Shown here: in pieces, positions 8,845 through 17,684 of the stretch | How positions within the stretch are numbered: the stretch's first letter is position 1 | Layout: the number at the start of each line of letters is the position of its first letter | DNA from: Salticus scenicus | Lineage: Eukaryota > Arthropoda > Arachnida > Araneae > Salticidae | Assembly (NCBI GenBank): GCA_963930645.1 | Contig: CAWVNO010001198.1 | Coordinates: 1,051,001-1,115,000 of the forward strand | Length of the DNA: 64,000 bases | Direction: 5' to 3' | Made by a program: the position numbers and the translations under genes | Notes under the pieces: generated by a model | What the model was told of the DNA's origin: nothing | Database searches by the model: none | Seen by the model: only the letters and a program-made list of their open reading frames with translations

Positions 8845-8956
8845 AGAGAGTGGGTGTGGCCTACACTATAACACTATGGCCTACTTTTTTAAACCAGTCG
8901 TTTCTGTATCCAAAAAATTTGTCGTTGGCTCATAGTACTTTTTTGCCAGATCAATT

Positions 8957-9952
8957 CTACTGCAGTCTTTTTCGTTTTTTTCCTTTTGGATTCTTAAATT
9001 TCTCCAAATAATTATATCCAACAAGCTTTCTCATTAAAGCGGTTTCTTCCAAGTCGTCGTTTTCTACTCGAGGTATAGGTTTACCATATGTGTGTGGCGT
9101 TATCGGAAAAATTTGAATTTTATGGGGCCAATGATTGGAAGTCCGTCTCTGTTCAAAACGTAGTATTCGCGTCTTTAATACCGATTCGGATACTAAAGAC
9201 GCAGGTGTCATACAGACATACAATACGCAGCGAATATTTGGTATTTCTCTGAAATGCTGAGGTTGTATGCCCTGATGAATTGTTCTGCTGTCCCATAGAA
9301 GAAGCGAACCAGCTTTAGCTTTTACGCAAATATCGGAATCGTGTCCTAATTTGTCCATGTAAAATTGTTTCTGTTCGTCTGTTATTATGTACCAGTCTTT
9401 TGTATTATTAATATGATATTGTTCTCGAAACGCTTTGTGTAATTTATGACTGCCTCTCAGCACTCGAAGGGTAGCGTCTCCCTCATTGACGTCGAATAAA
9501 TTGACCAACCCTTGTACGCATTCAAATCCATTTCTCATAAACGACTGATCTGTATGAAGTTTATCTGTTCCTCGATACCAACCTCGATTAGTTATTTCGC
9601 ATGGCAAAGATATGCTGAGACCGTCGTAGCTAGTTAATAATTCGTCGGTTTTCCAAATTTTACTAAATGTATCGATAACTTTTTGATTTTGACGAATAGC
9701 CCAAGACATGGGATTGTGTCCGAAATCCCAATTCTGTAATAGCATTCCAGACTTTGGAAAAAATTCAAATATTGATTCATACGTCAACGGTTTGTTTTTT
9801 ACGATTGGAGTTGATAAATATTTAGTTTTGTCGCTAAGCCATTGCCACATTTTATCTTGTAGCGCTGAAAGCTCTTCTGGAGTCAATATGTCATCGATGA
9901 CTTTGACTCCATCCTCTGCTAGAGTAAAACCCTCGCAAGTGTTGTAAATCAT
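8957..9952 (-). CDS. Phytanoyl-CoA dioxygenase (PhyH)-like 2OG-Fe(II) oxygenase (331 aa)
   Basis: I start at the ATG at 9952, downstream of a TATA-like TTTTATAG and past the palindrome; longer readings run through the homopolymer and are not credible. The iron-binding H-x-D lies at about residues 132-134 (HTDQS), the distal histidine near 222 (TIHQG), and the 2OG-binding arginine shortly after in IRCVLYV. Upstream GVKVIDDILTPEEL is typical of PhyH family N-termini. The C-terminus is very basic (KGKKRKR). Substrate is unknown. This is the second 2OG oxygenase in the window. Confidence 0.8.
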   Translation of the reverse strand: MIYNTCEGFTLAEDGVKVIDDILTPEELSALQDKMWQWLSDKTKYLSTPIVKNKPLTYESIFEFFPKSGMLLQNWDFGHNPMSWAIRQNQKVIDTFSKIWKTDELLTSYDGLSISLPCEITNRGWYRGTDKLHTDQSFMRNGFECVQGLVNLFDVNEGDATLRVLRGSHKLHKAFREQYHINNTKDWYIITDEQKQFYMDKLGHDSDICVKAKAGSLLLWDSRTIHQGIQPQHFREIPNIRCVLYVCMTPASLVSESVLKTRILRFEQRRTSNHWPHKIQIFPITPHTYGKPIPRVENDDLEETALMRKLVGYNYLEKFKNPKGKKRKRLQ

Positions 9953-10021
9953 GTTTGAAGAAAGAAATAATAACTGTAGGTTGTTGGCAGGGTCTTTTAT
10001 AGTGTAGGCCACACCCACTCT

Positions 10022-10022
<1 letters not shown>

Positions 10023-10093
<71 letters not shown>
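10023..10093. terminator. A33T38 palindrome
   Basis: The left flank carries GGCCACACCCACTCTC (box facing the PhyH-like gene) and the right flank carries the CACGTGGGCGGAGC module. Confidence 0.75.
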
Positions 10094-10096
10094 CAA

Positions 10097-10140
10097 GTCA
10101 CGTGGGCGGAGCATTTTGTAAGCACTGGCAGTGAAAATAT
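10097..10140 (+). promoter_or_regulatory. CACGTGGGCGGAGC-ATTTTGTAAGCA module
   Basis: E-box plus GC-box followed by ATTTTGTAAGCACTGGCAG and TGAAAATAT. It points rightwards, but the next gene is leftward and ends here, so it is not a simple promoter for it. Confidence 0.5.
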
Positions 10141-10144
10141 TTAT

Positions 10145-11254
10145 TTACTTATATAATATAATAATTTTATTTTTTACAGATCTCATATCTGTTAATGTTT
10201 TAACTTTAAATTTACTCGACTTGCATAAAGAACATAGCAACTCAAAATGCATGGCTGGATAAATATGTTGCCTTAGCATATCTTCTTTAGCAGTATAATA
10301 TTTTTTATGTATTCTTTCGTACAAATCACAATTTGCTCTATAATAGCCTTTGCTCAATGTACAACAAGGTACTAAATATAATTCTGAAGAGTTTGAAGCG
10401 TATTTTTCAAACATTTCTATTATTCGTATGGGTAATCCTCTACAAGCGTGAATGGCCACCCATACATTATAGGATGGTATTATTTTTTCAAATTTATCGT
10501 CATTGATGTTGCATTGTATAAAATTACATACATTCATATTATGTAATAATTTCATGCCTTTGTACTGTTTCAAATCAACGCATGTCATTTTGGTGTCTAC
10601 AAGATGAATTCCACAAGCATTTCCAGCACATATATTAATTATATTTTTATTTTTTAAGTCTATGAGATTAAATACAGACAGGGTCTCTGAATATTCTTTC
10701 AACAAAAATCTTTTACCAAAGCTATGCTGATAATAATAATCTACAAAATATTTTCGTTTTAAATTTGTAGACTTGTTTAAATTAAGCAATTGGTTAAAAA
10801 TAAAAGTATTAAGGCATTCTATTGGATTTATGCCATCTTGCTCTAGATAAAATCCCATATAGTGTCTCAAACTGGAATTGTAAAATATATTCATATTTAG
10901 TCTATGGTTCATGTAATAGCAAATCATTAAAATTTTCACAATAGGATGTATGTTATATAGATAGGCTATAATAGAAATAAAATAATGCGTAGATCCATTC
11001 CATTGAAGATACTTATCTACGACTTTAGAATCCTCATATATTACTAAAGCGCTGTAAATTCTTTTACATTTCGGATCAGAAAACGATTCGCGAAAAGTAT
11101 ATTTCAACGAGTCTATATTTTTCAAAATAGCTATGATTTCATCAGTCTTATAATAGAACAATTTTTGGACATCTGAATAAATTAAACGTAAACTATAACA
11201 ATACCTATAGATTATCCATAAAATAACGCAAATATATAATATTGACGAATCCAT
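10145..11254 (-). CDS. Membrane-anchored methyltransferase-like protein (369 aa)
   Basis: Residues about 4-22 form an N-terminal signal anchor. The C-terminal half looks like a Rossmann methyltransferase of the METTL25/Methyltransf_32 type: a glycine-containing INICAGNACG motif near residue 207, an acidic TCVDLK after the next strand, then VAIHACRG and YLVPCCT, which match the conserved H-A-C and P-C-C blocks of that family. Substrate is unknown. AT-rich codon use suggests an accessory gene. The fold assignment is by motif only. Confidence 0.55.
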   Translation of the reverse strand: MDSSILYICVILWIIYRYCYSLRLIYSDVQKLFYYKTDEIIAILKNIDSLKYTFRESFSDPKCKRIYSALVIYEDSKVVDKYLQWNGSTHYFISIIAYLYNIHPIVKILMICYYMNHRLNMNIFYNSSLRHYMGFYLEQDGINPIECLNTFIFNQLLNLNKSTNLKRKYFVDYYYQHSFGKRFLLKEYSETLSVFNLIDLKNKNIINICAGNACGIHLVDTKMTCVDLKQYKGMKLLHNMNVCNFIQCNINDDKFEKIIPSYNVWVAIHACRGLPIRIIEMFEKYASNSSELYLVPCCTLSKGYYRANCDLYERIHKKYYTAKEDMLRQHIYPAMHFELLCSLCKSSKFKVKTLTDMRSVKNKIIILYK

Positions 11255-11361
11255 CTTTCAAAATTATGAAAAAGTGTTATGGCAAGTTATACGCAAGTTA
11301 TACTCTAAAGACTTTTCCATCCGATATATATACATACTGTAATAGTAAAGCCACGCCCACT

Positions 11362-11362
<1 letters not shown>

Positions 11363-11437
<75 letters not shown>
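11363..11437. terminator. A40T35 palindrome
   Basis: Left flank GCCACGCCCACTC with no TATA-driven leftward gene start close by; right flank GGTTGGTTGGTTG. Confidence 0.75.
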
Positions 11438-11493
11438 CAAGTTGGTTGGTTGGTTGATTCATTTTCTAAGCAGTGAAAATATTATTTCTTACT

Positions 11494-12918
11494 TTAAAAA
11501 TTTTTGTAAAACAACATTGTAAAAAATAAGCAACATGACCAAACATGTATCCAATTTAAAAATACCAATGTCAGAAAAATCATTACAAATAGGATACATT
11601 TAAATAGAGTACTGTCCCAATCATTTTTTTCTAACCAAACAAACTCTGTTAATGAATTATTTTTTGTTTTTTCTATGTTTTTATGATATTCGTTGGCTGG
11701 TATTGCATGCAATGCCGTCAGATATTCTTCTACTTTAGAAGTCATAAAGTTTAAGCGTTCGTTTTCGTCAATTTCTAAAATTTCATGTTCCCAAATATAA
11801 TCTGGAGTTAGTTCGGGGCGAATGGGACCGTCTTGATAATATGTGTAATCCAATTCTCGGTCAATTTTTTCTAGTGTTTGTTTGTCTATAACTTTTGAGT
11901 AATCGTATGGATCCATACTATCTAATATCCCATTTACCAATTCGTATATGGCATAAGTTGTAGTAATGACACCAATACTCGTTCCCAAAGCTCTCAGAGA
12001 CATTGTTCCAATTTGTTTCATAGACAAGACGATCGAATTTTTCAAGACAATTTTTGCCGCAATGCTATTGGCCGCTTTGGATAATAGTTTTGGGGCTTTG
12101 CGTTTCAAAAAATTTTCAACGGCGTATTCCGAGATCTCTCTGCCCAAGTCTTTAGACAGCTCGAACGCTATGTCGTGAAAGACACTTACATTTTCGATAG
12201 GCTCTTCAATGGCTTCGCGTCTGATACGGCTGCTTCTACCAGCTCGAATTGTATATATCATGTAATTTGGAATTTTAGGCGGTTTATCTTTCAACGGCTT
12301 CAAGTTACCCACCTTGGCGGCTCGGATGGCAGTCGTACCCAGTAACCATTCGCCGAATTTCTGACCACCAGACCTGGTGCATTCGTCGTTCTGAAAATCT
12401 AAACCGTACGCGTCGCAGTATGTCTTGTTAATTTTCAAATGACCCTCGACTATATCAAATCCGCCATGAAAAATATGTCTCGAGGCCCTTTCGAAAATTT
12501 TTTCAGGCATCGATGCAAAAGATTTTTTTAAAGGATTCGAGAGAACGCATTTTCCATCTGGAGTCCACTCCGTATCGATAGAATGGTCTTTGCAAGACAG
12601 TTGACATGCCATCGCATATCTGCTGCCTATTCTGACCCACTGATCAAAATCGATGTCACTACAGACTTCCCAATTTTTCTTGAACGGATAGCAACCGAAT
12701 CTCTTGCATCCAATCTCGTTGAAACGAATCGAGGTGACAACAATGCATCGATCTGCGATAGAAGGCGGTATGAAATAATCTTGGTCTGTAGCGGGCCTCG
12801 TTTCCAAAAACGCATAATCGAAATAATGGGGATATTGTTTTTTGTAATATTCCAACATATAAACTTGTGTGGCTTCGGTAGCATATCGCAACGCGTGTGT
12901 GTATTCTGGCTTATTCAT
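11494..12918 (-). CDS. p74: P74 / PIF-0, per os infectivity factor (474 aa)
   Basis: P74 is an envelope protein of occlusion-derived virions, part of the PIF complex that mediates entry at the midgut. The start at 12918 overlaps the preceding stop as ATGA. The N-terminus has the family pattern: aromatic helix, then RPATDQDYFIPPS near residue 40, then an EIGC-x(4)-CYPF segment near 66-78. WVRIGSRYAMACQ and LSCKD follow. A trypsin-cleavage-like basic stretch RSSRIRR lies mid-protein. Hydrophobic segments near residues 437-470 form the C-terminal membrane anchor. It is shorter than baculovirus P74 (about 640 aa). Confidence 0.9.
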   Translation of the reverse strand: MNKPEYTHALRYATEATQVYMLEYYKKQYPHYFDYAFLETRPATDQDYFIPPSIADRCIVVTSIRFNEIGCKRFGCYPFKKNWEVCSDIDFDQWVRIGSRYAMACQLSCKDHSIDTEWTPDGKCVLSNPLKKSFASMPEKIFERASRHIFHGGFDIVEGHLKINKTYCDAYGLDFQNDECTRSGGQKFGEWLLGTTAIRAAKVGNLKPLKDKPPKIPNYMIYTIRAGRSSRIRREAIEEPIENVSVFHDIAFELSKDLGREISEYAVENFLKRKAPKLLSKAANSIAAKIVLKNSIVLSMKQIGTMSLRALGTSIGVITTTYAIYELVNGILDSMDPYDYSKVIDKQTLEKIDRELDYTYYQDGPIRPELTPDYIWEHEILEIDENERLNFMTSKVEEYLTALHAIPANEYHKNIEKTKNNSLTEFVWLEKNDWDSTLFKCILFVMIFLTLVFLNWIHVWSCCLFFTMLFYKNF

Positions 12919-13409
12919 GAGCTTGGTTTTGGATAAATGACGCTTTGTAGCGCGGGACCTTTTCCGAAAGGCGATACGACCATTCCACGTAACATGAATA
13001 CGGGGTCGTCTTTTAATACGAAAAAGTCGCAGCAAATGGTAGACTGGACTTGGAACCATTTATTTTTGTGAAGCGATCTGTGCATGGCCGAAGCATGGGC
13101 TGCTGTGTGATAACAATTCATGGCGTTTCTCATTAACCAGGCCACGATCGTGAAAGACTCTTCGAACGTACAGTCCTCCGGTAAAGCGTAACACGGATAA
13201 CATAGAGATTGATGCTTGTCCTTTTTAGCGGCGATAGTTCTTCCTTTTATGGCCAAGTCGTCTCGCGTACCGCAGGCGCATTTTCGAGATCGGTCGAACA
13301 GCGCGTAGGGTGAGGCCTGATTCACTATTGTGATGAGCCTTTCTTCGGCAGCCAAGTTTAGAAAGTCTCTTGGTACGTTGTCTGGCACAATCAATGAGGC
13401 GCATACCAT
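12915..13409 (-). CDS. Unknown Cys-rich protein upstream of P74 (164 aa)
   Basis: It ends by ATGA overlap with P74, which implies co-transcription. Cysteines are grouped: CACG near residue 45, CYPCY near 70, C near 80, an MNCYH-containing stretch near 98 and a CC pair near 127, consistent with disulfides or zinc. The C-terminal region is hydrophobic, with DFFVLKDDPVFMLRGM. The ORF does not extend usefully upstream of its ATG. It overlaps the next frame by about 185 nt, so a single frameshifted gene is an alternative. Its position suggests a late virion component. Confidence 0.6.
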   Translation of the reverse strand: MVCASLIVPDNVPRDFLNLAAEERLITIVNQASPYALFDRSRKCACGTRDDLAIKGRTIAAKKDKHQSLCYPCYALPEDCTFEESFTIVAWLMRNAMNCYHTAAHASAMHRSLHKNKWFQVQSTICCDFFVLKDDPVFMLRGMVVSPFGKGPALQSVIYPKPSS

Positions 13410-13626
13410 GATCGAAATTGTAAATTTTAAAGCGTATTAGGACAAACGAACCTTGAAAATACCAAGTGTTGGGAAAGACTTTGATGGTAATGCGACCTAG
13501 ATGAAAGAGACGAAAATAGGTAACGAGATAGTAACCCAATAACTTTTTGTGGAAAGCTAAGCAGGGGTTCCTCACTCGAACACGGAATGAGAAGAATGAC
13601 ATGACTGATTCAAACAGAGATGCCAT
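13225..13626 (-). CDS. Overlapping frame upstream of the P74 unit (133 aa, doubtful end)
   Basis: The first 75 residues are plausible protein (aromatic, beta-rich). The last 60 are very basic and probably a shadow of the gene below. A TATATATAA lies within 10 nt of the first ATG, so translation might instead begin at the second Met, about 13602. It is either a separate small gene or the 5' part of the 12915-13409 gene joined by a frameshift. Confidence 0.35.
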   Translation of the reverse strand: MASLFESVMSFFSFRVRVRNPCLAFHKKLLGYYLVTYFRLFHLGRITIKVFPNTWYFQGSFVLIRFKIYNFDHGMRLIDCARQRTKRLSKLGCRRKAHHNSESGLTLRAVRPISKMRLRYARRLGHKRKNYRR

Positions 13627-13664
13627 TTATATATAAATGGGTTATGGTAAAAAATACGACCTTG

Positions 13665-13738
<74 letters not shown>
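13665..13738. terminator. A35T39 palindrome
   Basis: Between the P74 unit promoter region and the 3' end of the F-box-like gene at 13772. Confidence 0.75.
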
Positions 13739-13744
<6 letters not shown>

Positions 13745-13771
13745 GGTAGATTGGTTGACTGGTAGATTTTT

Positions 13772-14530
13772 TTAATGGTAAAATGATAGTTTATTAATAT
13801 TATCTTTATCAAGTATACAATAATTATATTCAAAATCTTCTGTAAAAAGTGGATCATTTGGAAATACATATTGTTCTCCCCAATCACATTCGTCACAATT
13901 TATATCTATGCATTCTACAATTATACCGTAGCCGTAATATGGTTTTACTACCATATGTGCTTTGTCTTCAGTATCGTAATTCAAGATAAAGGGTTTATCA
14001 AATACATATTTTTTACAATTGTGATAAAGTAATTTCAATTTATGATTTATAACAATGTTATCGTATACCAATTCGTAATATTTCATATCTTCATCGATGG
14101 GTATAATTTGTTCTGGAAGCAAAATTTCACGATGGTAATCTGCCATTAACAAATTTTCCGAAAATTTAAATTTTACACTTTTTCTCATTTCTCCAATATT
14201 TAGACATTCTATAGGTAAATAAATATTACCTGGATCACGTCCCAGTTTTAAACATTCGAAATGGCGATAGCATATACTCATATTTTTTGCGTCTATAAAT
14301 ACGTAATACGGTTCATTGTTAAGTCCAAGGAACCAGCCATATTTTATCAGAGAGGTTAAATGTAGAAATATTTTTTCTTTGAGAGTCCATGCATGTTCAT
14401 AGGCCAACACTTCCTTATATTCAGATATGGCATCCAGACCGTTAACTTTATCGTACAGAGAAAAATATTTTCTACAGAGCAACATTTTAATGTCAAAGGG
14501 TAAGCTGAGAAATGAAATTGGTTCAGCCAT
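13772..14530 (-). CDS. F-box-like protein, copy 1 (252 aa)
   Basis: Residues about 3-40 (ISFLSLPFDIKMLLCRKY, then LYDKV and ISEYKEVL) match the LP-x-D-I / L-x(n)-D / V-x(4)-W layout of an F-box, the module that links substrates to Skp1-Cullin E3 ligases. The rest is a family-specific domain with NMSICYRHFE, a KPFILNYD segment, and IECIDINCDECDWGEQ with Cys spacing C-x2-C. It is near-identical in layout to the next gene; the two and their leaders are one tandem duplication. E3 adaptor function is inferred. Confidence 0.65.
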   Translation of the reverse strand: MAEPISFLSLPFDIKMLLCRKYFSLYDKVNGLDAISEYKEVLAYEHAWTLKEKIFLHLTSLIKYGWFLGLNNEPYYVFIDAKNMSICYRHFECLKLGRDPGNIYLPIECLNIGEMRKSVKFKFSENLLMADYHREILLPEQIIPIDEDMKYYELVYDNIVINHKLKLLYHNCKKYVFDKPFILNYDTEDKAHMVVKPYYGYGIIVECIDINCDECDWGEQYVFPNDPLFTEDFEYNYCILDKDNINKLSFYH

Positions 14531-14674
14531 TTCTATCGTCTGAACAAACCCTTCACTAAATCACGAATGATTCGATAGCGCTGGGCTTTATATACTGATC
14601 GGCCAGGCCGTTGCATAAGCTTTTTCCATGAAAACAGGATATGATAAAGTTATTTATAGACTGTGATATTTTCA

Positions 14675-14712
14675 CCGTCAGTAATTAGAAAATGCTCCAC
14701 CCACGTGACCAC
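14675..14712 (-). promoter_or_regulatory. CACGTGGGTGGAGC-ATTTTCTAA module
   Basis: Reading leftward: CACGTGGGTGGAGC, ATTTTCTAATTACTGACGG, TGAAAATATC. A TATAAATAAC box follows near 14649. It faces the F-box-like gene, consistent with a promoter. Confidence 0.5.

Positions 14713-14716
<4 letters not shown>

Positions 14717-14788
<72 letters not shown>
14717..14788. terminator. A34T38 palindrome
   Basis: Separates the two F-box-like copies; the right flank is a G-rich GAGGGGGGGGGGAGGG tract. Confidence 0.75.
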
Positions 14789-14793
<5 letters not shown>

Positions 14794-14814
14794 GGGGGGG
14801 AGGGTGTATATTGT

Positions 14815-15582
14815 TTAATGATACAATGTTTGGTTTTCAATATTATCCTTATCGATTATACGATAATTGCATTGAAATTCTTCTGTCCAAAGTGAATCAA
14901 CTGGAAATATATATTGTTCTCCCTTATCACACACATCACAATACATATTGATACATTCTACAATAATACAGTGGTCGTCATATGGCTTTATTTCAATATG
15001 TATTTCGTTACAATCCTCGTAGCACATGATATAGGGTTTATTAAATGCATATTGTCTGCAATGTTGATAAATTAAATTCAGTCTATGATTTACAACGATA
15101 GTACCATAATATCGCAAGTTATAATATTTCAAATCCTCCAAGTTTTCAACAGACATAACTATTTTTGAAGGCAAAATTTCACGAAAGCAATCTACCATTG
15201 AATAATATCTCGTACATCTAATTTTTATATTTTTTCTCATTTCTCCAATATTTACGTATAGCATAGGTAAATAAATATCACTTGAGTCCTGTTCCGGATC
15301 TAAGTAGTTGAAATAGCGATAGCATATACTCATATTTTTTGCATCCATAAACACGTAACATGGCTTATTGTTAAATCCAAGGTACCAGCCAAATTTTATC
15401 ATGGAGGTTATACGTAAAAATAGTTTTTCTTTGGGAGTCCATGCATATGGATTGACCAACACTTTCTTATATTCAGATATAGTATTCAAACTGTGAACTT
15501 TATCGTACAGAGAAATATATTTTCTACAGAGCAGTATTTTAATGTCAAAGGGTAAGTTGAGAAATGAAATTCGTTCAGCCAT
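14815..15582 (-). CDS. F-box-like protein, copy 2 (255 aa)
   Basis: Same architecture as copy 1: MAERISFLNLPFDIKILLCRKY at the start (quoted motif shared with copy 1 up to single substitutions), GWYLGFNNKPCYVF, NMSICYRYF, KPYIMCYED and IECINMYCDVCDKGEQ, then LWTEEFQCNYRIIDKDNI. The pair plus about 190 bp of upstream DNA and a palindrome form a tandem duplication of about 1 kb. Both copies are intact, suggesting selection for dose or for different targets. Confidence 0.65.
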   Translation of the reverse strand: MAERISFLNLPFDIKILLCRKYISLYDKVHSLNTISEYKKVLVNPYAWTPKEKLFLRITSMIKFGWYLGFNNKPCYVFMDAKNMSICYRYFNYLDPEQDSSDIYLPMLYVNIGEMRKNIKIRCTRYYSMVDCFREILPSKIVMSVENLEDLKYYNLRYYGTIVVNHRLNLIYQHCRQYAFNKPYIMCYEDCNEIHIEIKPYDDHCIIVECINMYCDVCDKGEQYIFPVDSLWTEEFQCNYRIIDKDNIENQTLYH

Positions 15583-15739
15583 TTCTATCGTCTGAACAAA
15601 CTCTTCACTAAGGCACGAATGATTTGATAGCGCTGGGCTCTGAGCCTTATATACTGGTTTGCCACACCCACTGAAACTGTTGCATAAGCCTTTTTCATGA
15701 AACCGGATATGATAAAGTTATTTATAGACTGTGACATTT

Positions 15740-15778
15740 TCACCGTCATTACTTAGAAAATGCACCGCCCACATGACT
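15740..15778 (-). promoter_or_regulatory. Second leftward CATGTGGGCGGTGC module
   Basis: Duplicate of the module at 14675-14712, with the same TATAAATAAC downstream. It is paired across the palindrome with a rightward copy at 15845. Confidence 0.5.
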
Positions 15779-15780
15779 TG

Positions 15781-15842
<62 letters not shown>
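15781..15842. terminator. A31T31 palindrome with mirror-image modules
   Basis: Both flanks carry the CACGTGGGCGGTGCATTTTCTAAG module in inverted orientation, making a much longer imperfect palindrome of about 150 bp. Confidence 0.8.
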
Positions 15843-15844
15843 CA

Positions 15845-15892
15845 AAGTCACGTGGGCGGTGCATTTTCTAAGTAATGACGGTGAAAATATCT
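15845..15892 (+). promoter_or_regulatory. Rightward CACGTGGGCGGTGC module
   Basis: CACGTGGGCGGTGC, then ATTTTCTAAGTAATGACGG and TGAAAATATC, lying about 55-100 nt before the P33 ATG. Confidence 0.5.
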
Positions 15893-15944
15893 TTTTTTTT
15901 TAATTTTACCAATGTTATTTTTTTCAAGCCTTGTACAAATAAAG

Positions 15945-16832
15945 ATGAAACATTCTACGTATAAAAAATTATACCAAGCCCATCTAGGAGTCGTTAATGA
16001 AACGGATTTGTTACTATCTCGAAACGAAGAGTCTGACCCCTTTTACCAAAATCTAATTGATATCATTGTTTCAAAGAACGCGCCTACGATTGCATGGGAT
16101 ACTAAACCCTTCACAACCGAATTCATTTCAGGGCCTGTACGTCAAAGATTAGATGAAACATTTTTCGCTTTCGTATTGAGAACGGCTGCTATCATCAAAG
16201 AAGAGAGCTACATACGCACGTATCGAAAACCTGAATCGCATCAAGCCGTTTTAGCATGGATTTCTATTTTACGTAACGTTATGATGACTGGTTTGGCTTT
16301 ACTCTATAATGTAAAATGGACTCCCGAAATTATCCTCAATCATTTGGAGCCTACCATCGTGAAAATGTTTAGCCAAGGTGACGCGTCGGCATTACGCAAG
16401 CTCATGTTGGATTTGGGCATAAAGCTGGCCCAAGAAGAACTTTATCCGGCAGAACTTTCATTTGAAAAAATGAGTTTTTTACAAATTACACAATTCGGTT
16501 CATTTTACTGGAGATATTTACACTGGATGGCTGAAGCGATTGCCATAAGAGATGAAGGCATGAATTTGTATAAAGACGTATGGTTAGATTTGTTGAAAGG
16601 CCCAATTTATCGGACCCTTCGATGCGGAATATGTATGGTGCATTTCCAAAACATGATAAAAGAAAACCATGAGAGGTTAACGTACGAGAATTTACCTAAA
16701 CTGTTTTTCGAAATGCATAATAAAACTCATGAGATCCGGCGAGAACATTACAAATTTTTACAAGAACCCAACTATTCAGAATCGCAATACGAGGCAGATT
16801 CGGTATTCATGCGCCAAGCTCTATTGCCATAA
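15945..16832 (+). CDS. p33: P33-like FAD-linked sulfhydryl oxidase (295 aa)
   Basis: P33 (Ac92 in baculoviruses) is an Erv/ALR-fold oxidase that forms disulfides in virion proteins. Here FGSFYWRYLHWMAEA near residues 184-198 matches the W-x(2)-L-H FAD-binding helix, RCGIC near 226-230 is the redox CxxC, and F-x-M-H-N-K near 257-263 matches the family H-N motif. I start at 15945, directly after AATAAAG; an in-frame ATG at 15912 would add 11 residues. Disulfide-rich PIF proteins in the window are natural substrates. Confidence 0.85.
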   Translation: MKHSTYKKLYQAHLGVVNETDLLLSRNEESDPFYQNLIDIIVSKNAPTIAWDTKPFTTEFISGPVRQRLDETFFAFVLRTAAIIKEESYIRTYRKPESHQAVLAWISILRNVMMTGLALLYNVKWTPEIILNHLEPTIVKMFSQGDASALRKLMLDLGIKLAQEELYPAELSFEKMSFLQITQFGSFYWRYLHWMAEAIAIRDEGMNLYKDVWLDLLKGPIYRTLRCGICMVHFQNMIKENHERLTYENLPKLFFEMHNKTHEIRREHYKFLQEPNYSESQYEADSVFMRQALLP

Positions 16833-17206
16833 TAAGATGATTTACCAGACGCTGGTTTTCTGATCTCGTTGATTTGCATGCGCTTGAAAATGGACGGTGT
16901 CACAGCCACTCGATCTTTGAAAGAGAGTGCAGCTTGGTCGCCGATCGCTTCAGGATAAGACTCCCACCAGACCAAAGACTGATCGTTTCCTATATCTTCT
17001 GAAATATATCTGCCATCTATTTCTTGAAGAACGCTGTTATGTAATATGCCACCATACGTTCCGTGATACAAACGAGGATTCACTAAGACAAAATTCGGTG
17101 CTGGCTTTTCTTGCTGGGGTGTAACAGCATATCTAAACACGCTTGTCTGTTGAAATATTTTTATCAACTGCTCTACTGATGTGTGAGGGATGTAAAGAAA
17201 AGACAT
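16772..17206 (-). CDS. Unknown 144 aa protein, convergent with P33
   Basis: Its 3' end overlaps the end of the P33 gene by 61 nt on the opposite strand. The protein has no membrane segment. It contains a VLVNPRLYHGTYGG block and a Ser/Tyr-rich tail. A TATA box and a GCCACGCCCAC box lie 35-55 nt upstream, beside a palindrome. Not recognised. Confidence 0.6.
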   Translation of the reverse strand: MSFLYIPHTSVEQLIKIFQQTSVFRYAVTPQQEKPAPNFVLVNPRLYHGTYGGILHNSVLQEIDGRYISEDIGNDQSLVWWESYPEAIGDQAALSFKDRVAVTPSIFKRMQINEIRKPASGKSSYYGNRAWRMNTESASYCDSE

Positions 17207-17237
17207 CTTGAATGAAATGGTAGCACAAAGCTGATGC

Positions 17238-17262
17238 TTATATAGAGTGAAGCCACGCCCAC
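17238..17262 (-). promoter_or_regulatory. TATA plus GTGGGCGTGGC promoter
   Basis: Reading leftward: GTGGGCGTGGCTTCAC, then TATATAAGC about 35 nt before the ATG at 17206. Confidence 0.6.

Positions 17263-17266
<4 letters not shown>

Positions 17267-17324
<58 letters not shown>
17267..17324. terminator. A29T29 palindrome
   Basis: Between the 17206 promoter and repeat R copy 2. Confidence 0.75.
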
Positions 17325-17327
<3 letters not shown>

Positions 17328-17329
17328 GT

Positions 17330-17670
17330 TGGTTATTTGGTTGATGAAGTTGGTTTCTAAAATTATATTTCACAGTTGTCTTCTAAATTATATTTTAGCT
17401 GGTTTCTAAAACTATATTTTCTTTAGCCAATCATTGTAGATGGCGCTGCAGTCTATATATATAGTATATATATAGTATATCTATTAGGGTGGGTGGGAGT
17501 GGAATTTATTTCTTCTACTGTACGGTCATGCATAAACTCGCTCCTGACCCATTTCCTTCAAAATAGGATGAAATAGCTTTGAAAACAAGATATTTATAGA
17601 CTTTTCTCTGACAAATGACAAGATATTGCAGGTTTTCATGAAATCAGAATAGAACATGGGTTTTTATAGA
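17330..17670. repeat. Dispersed repeat R, copy 2 (3' truncated)
   Basis: Carries GTTGGTT, AGCCAATCATTGTAGATGGC, the paired TATATATAGTATATA tracts, TTAGGGTGGGTGGGAGTGG, ACTGTACGGTCATGCATAAA and a CAAGATATTGCAGGTTTTCA block. It ends before the GCTGGCAAA segment seen in the full copies. Confidence 0.75.
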
Positions 17671-17684
17671 ATTTTTTTTTCAGT

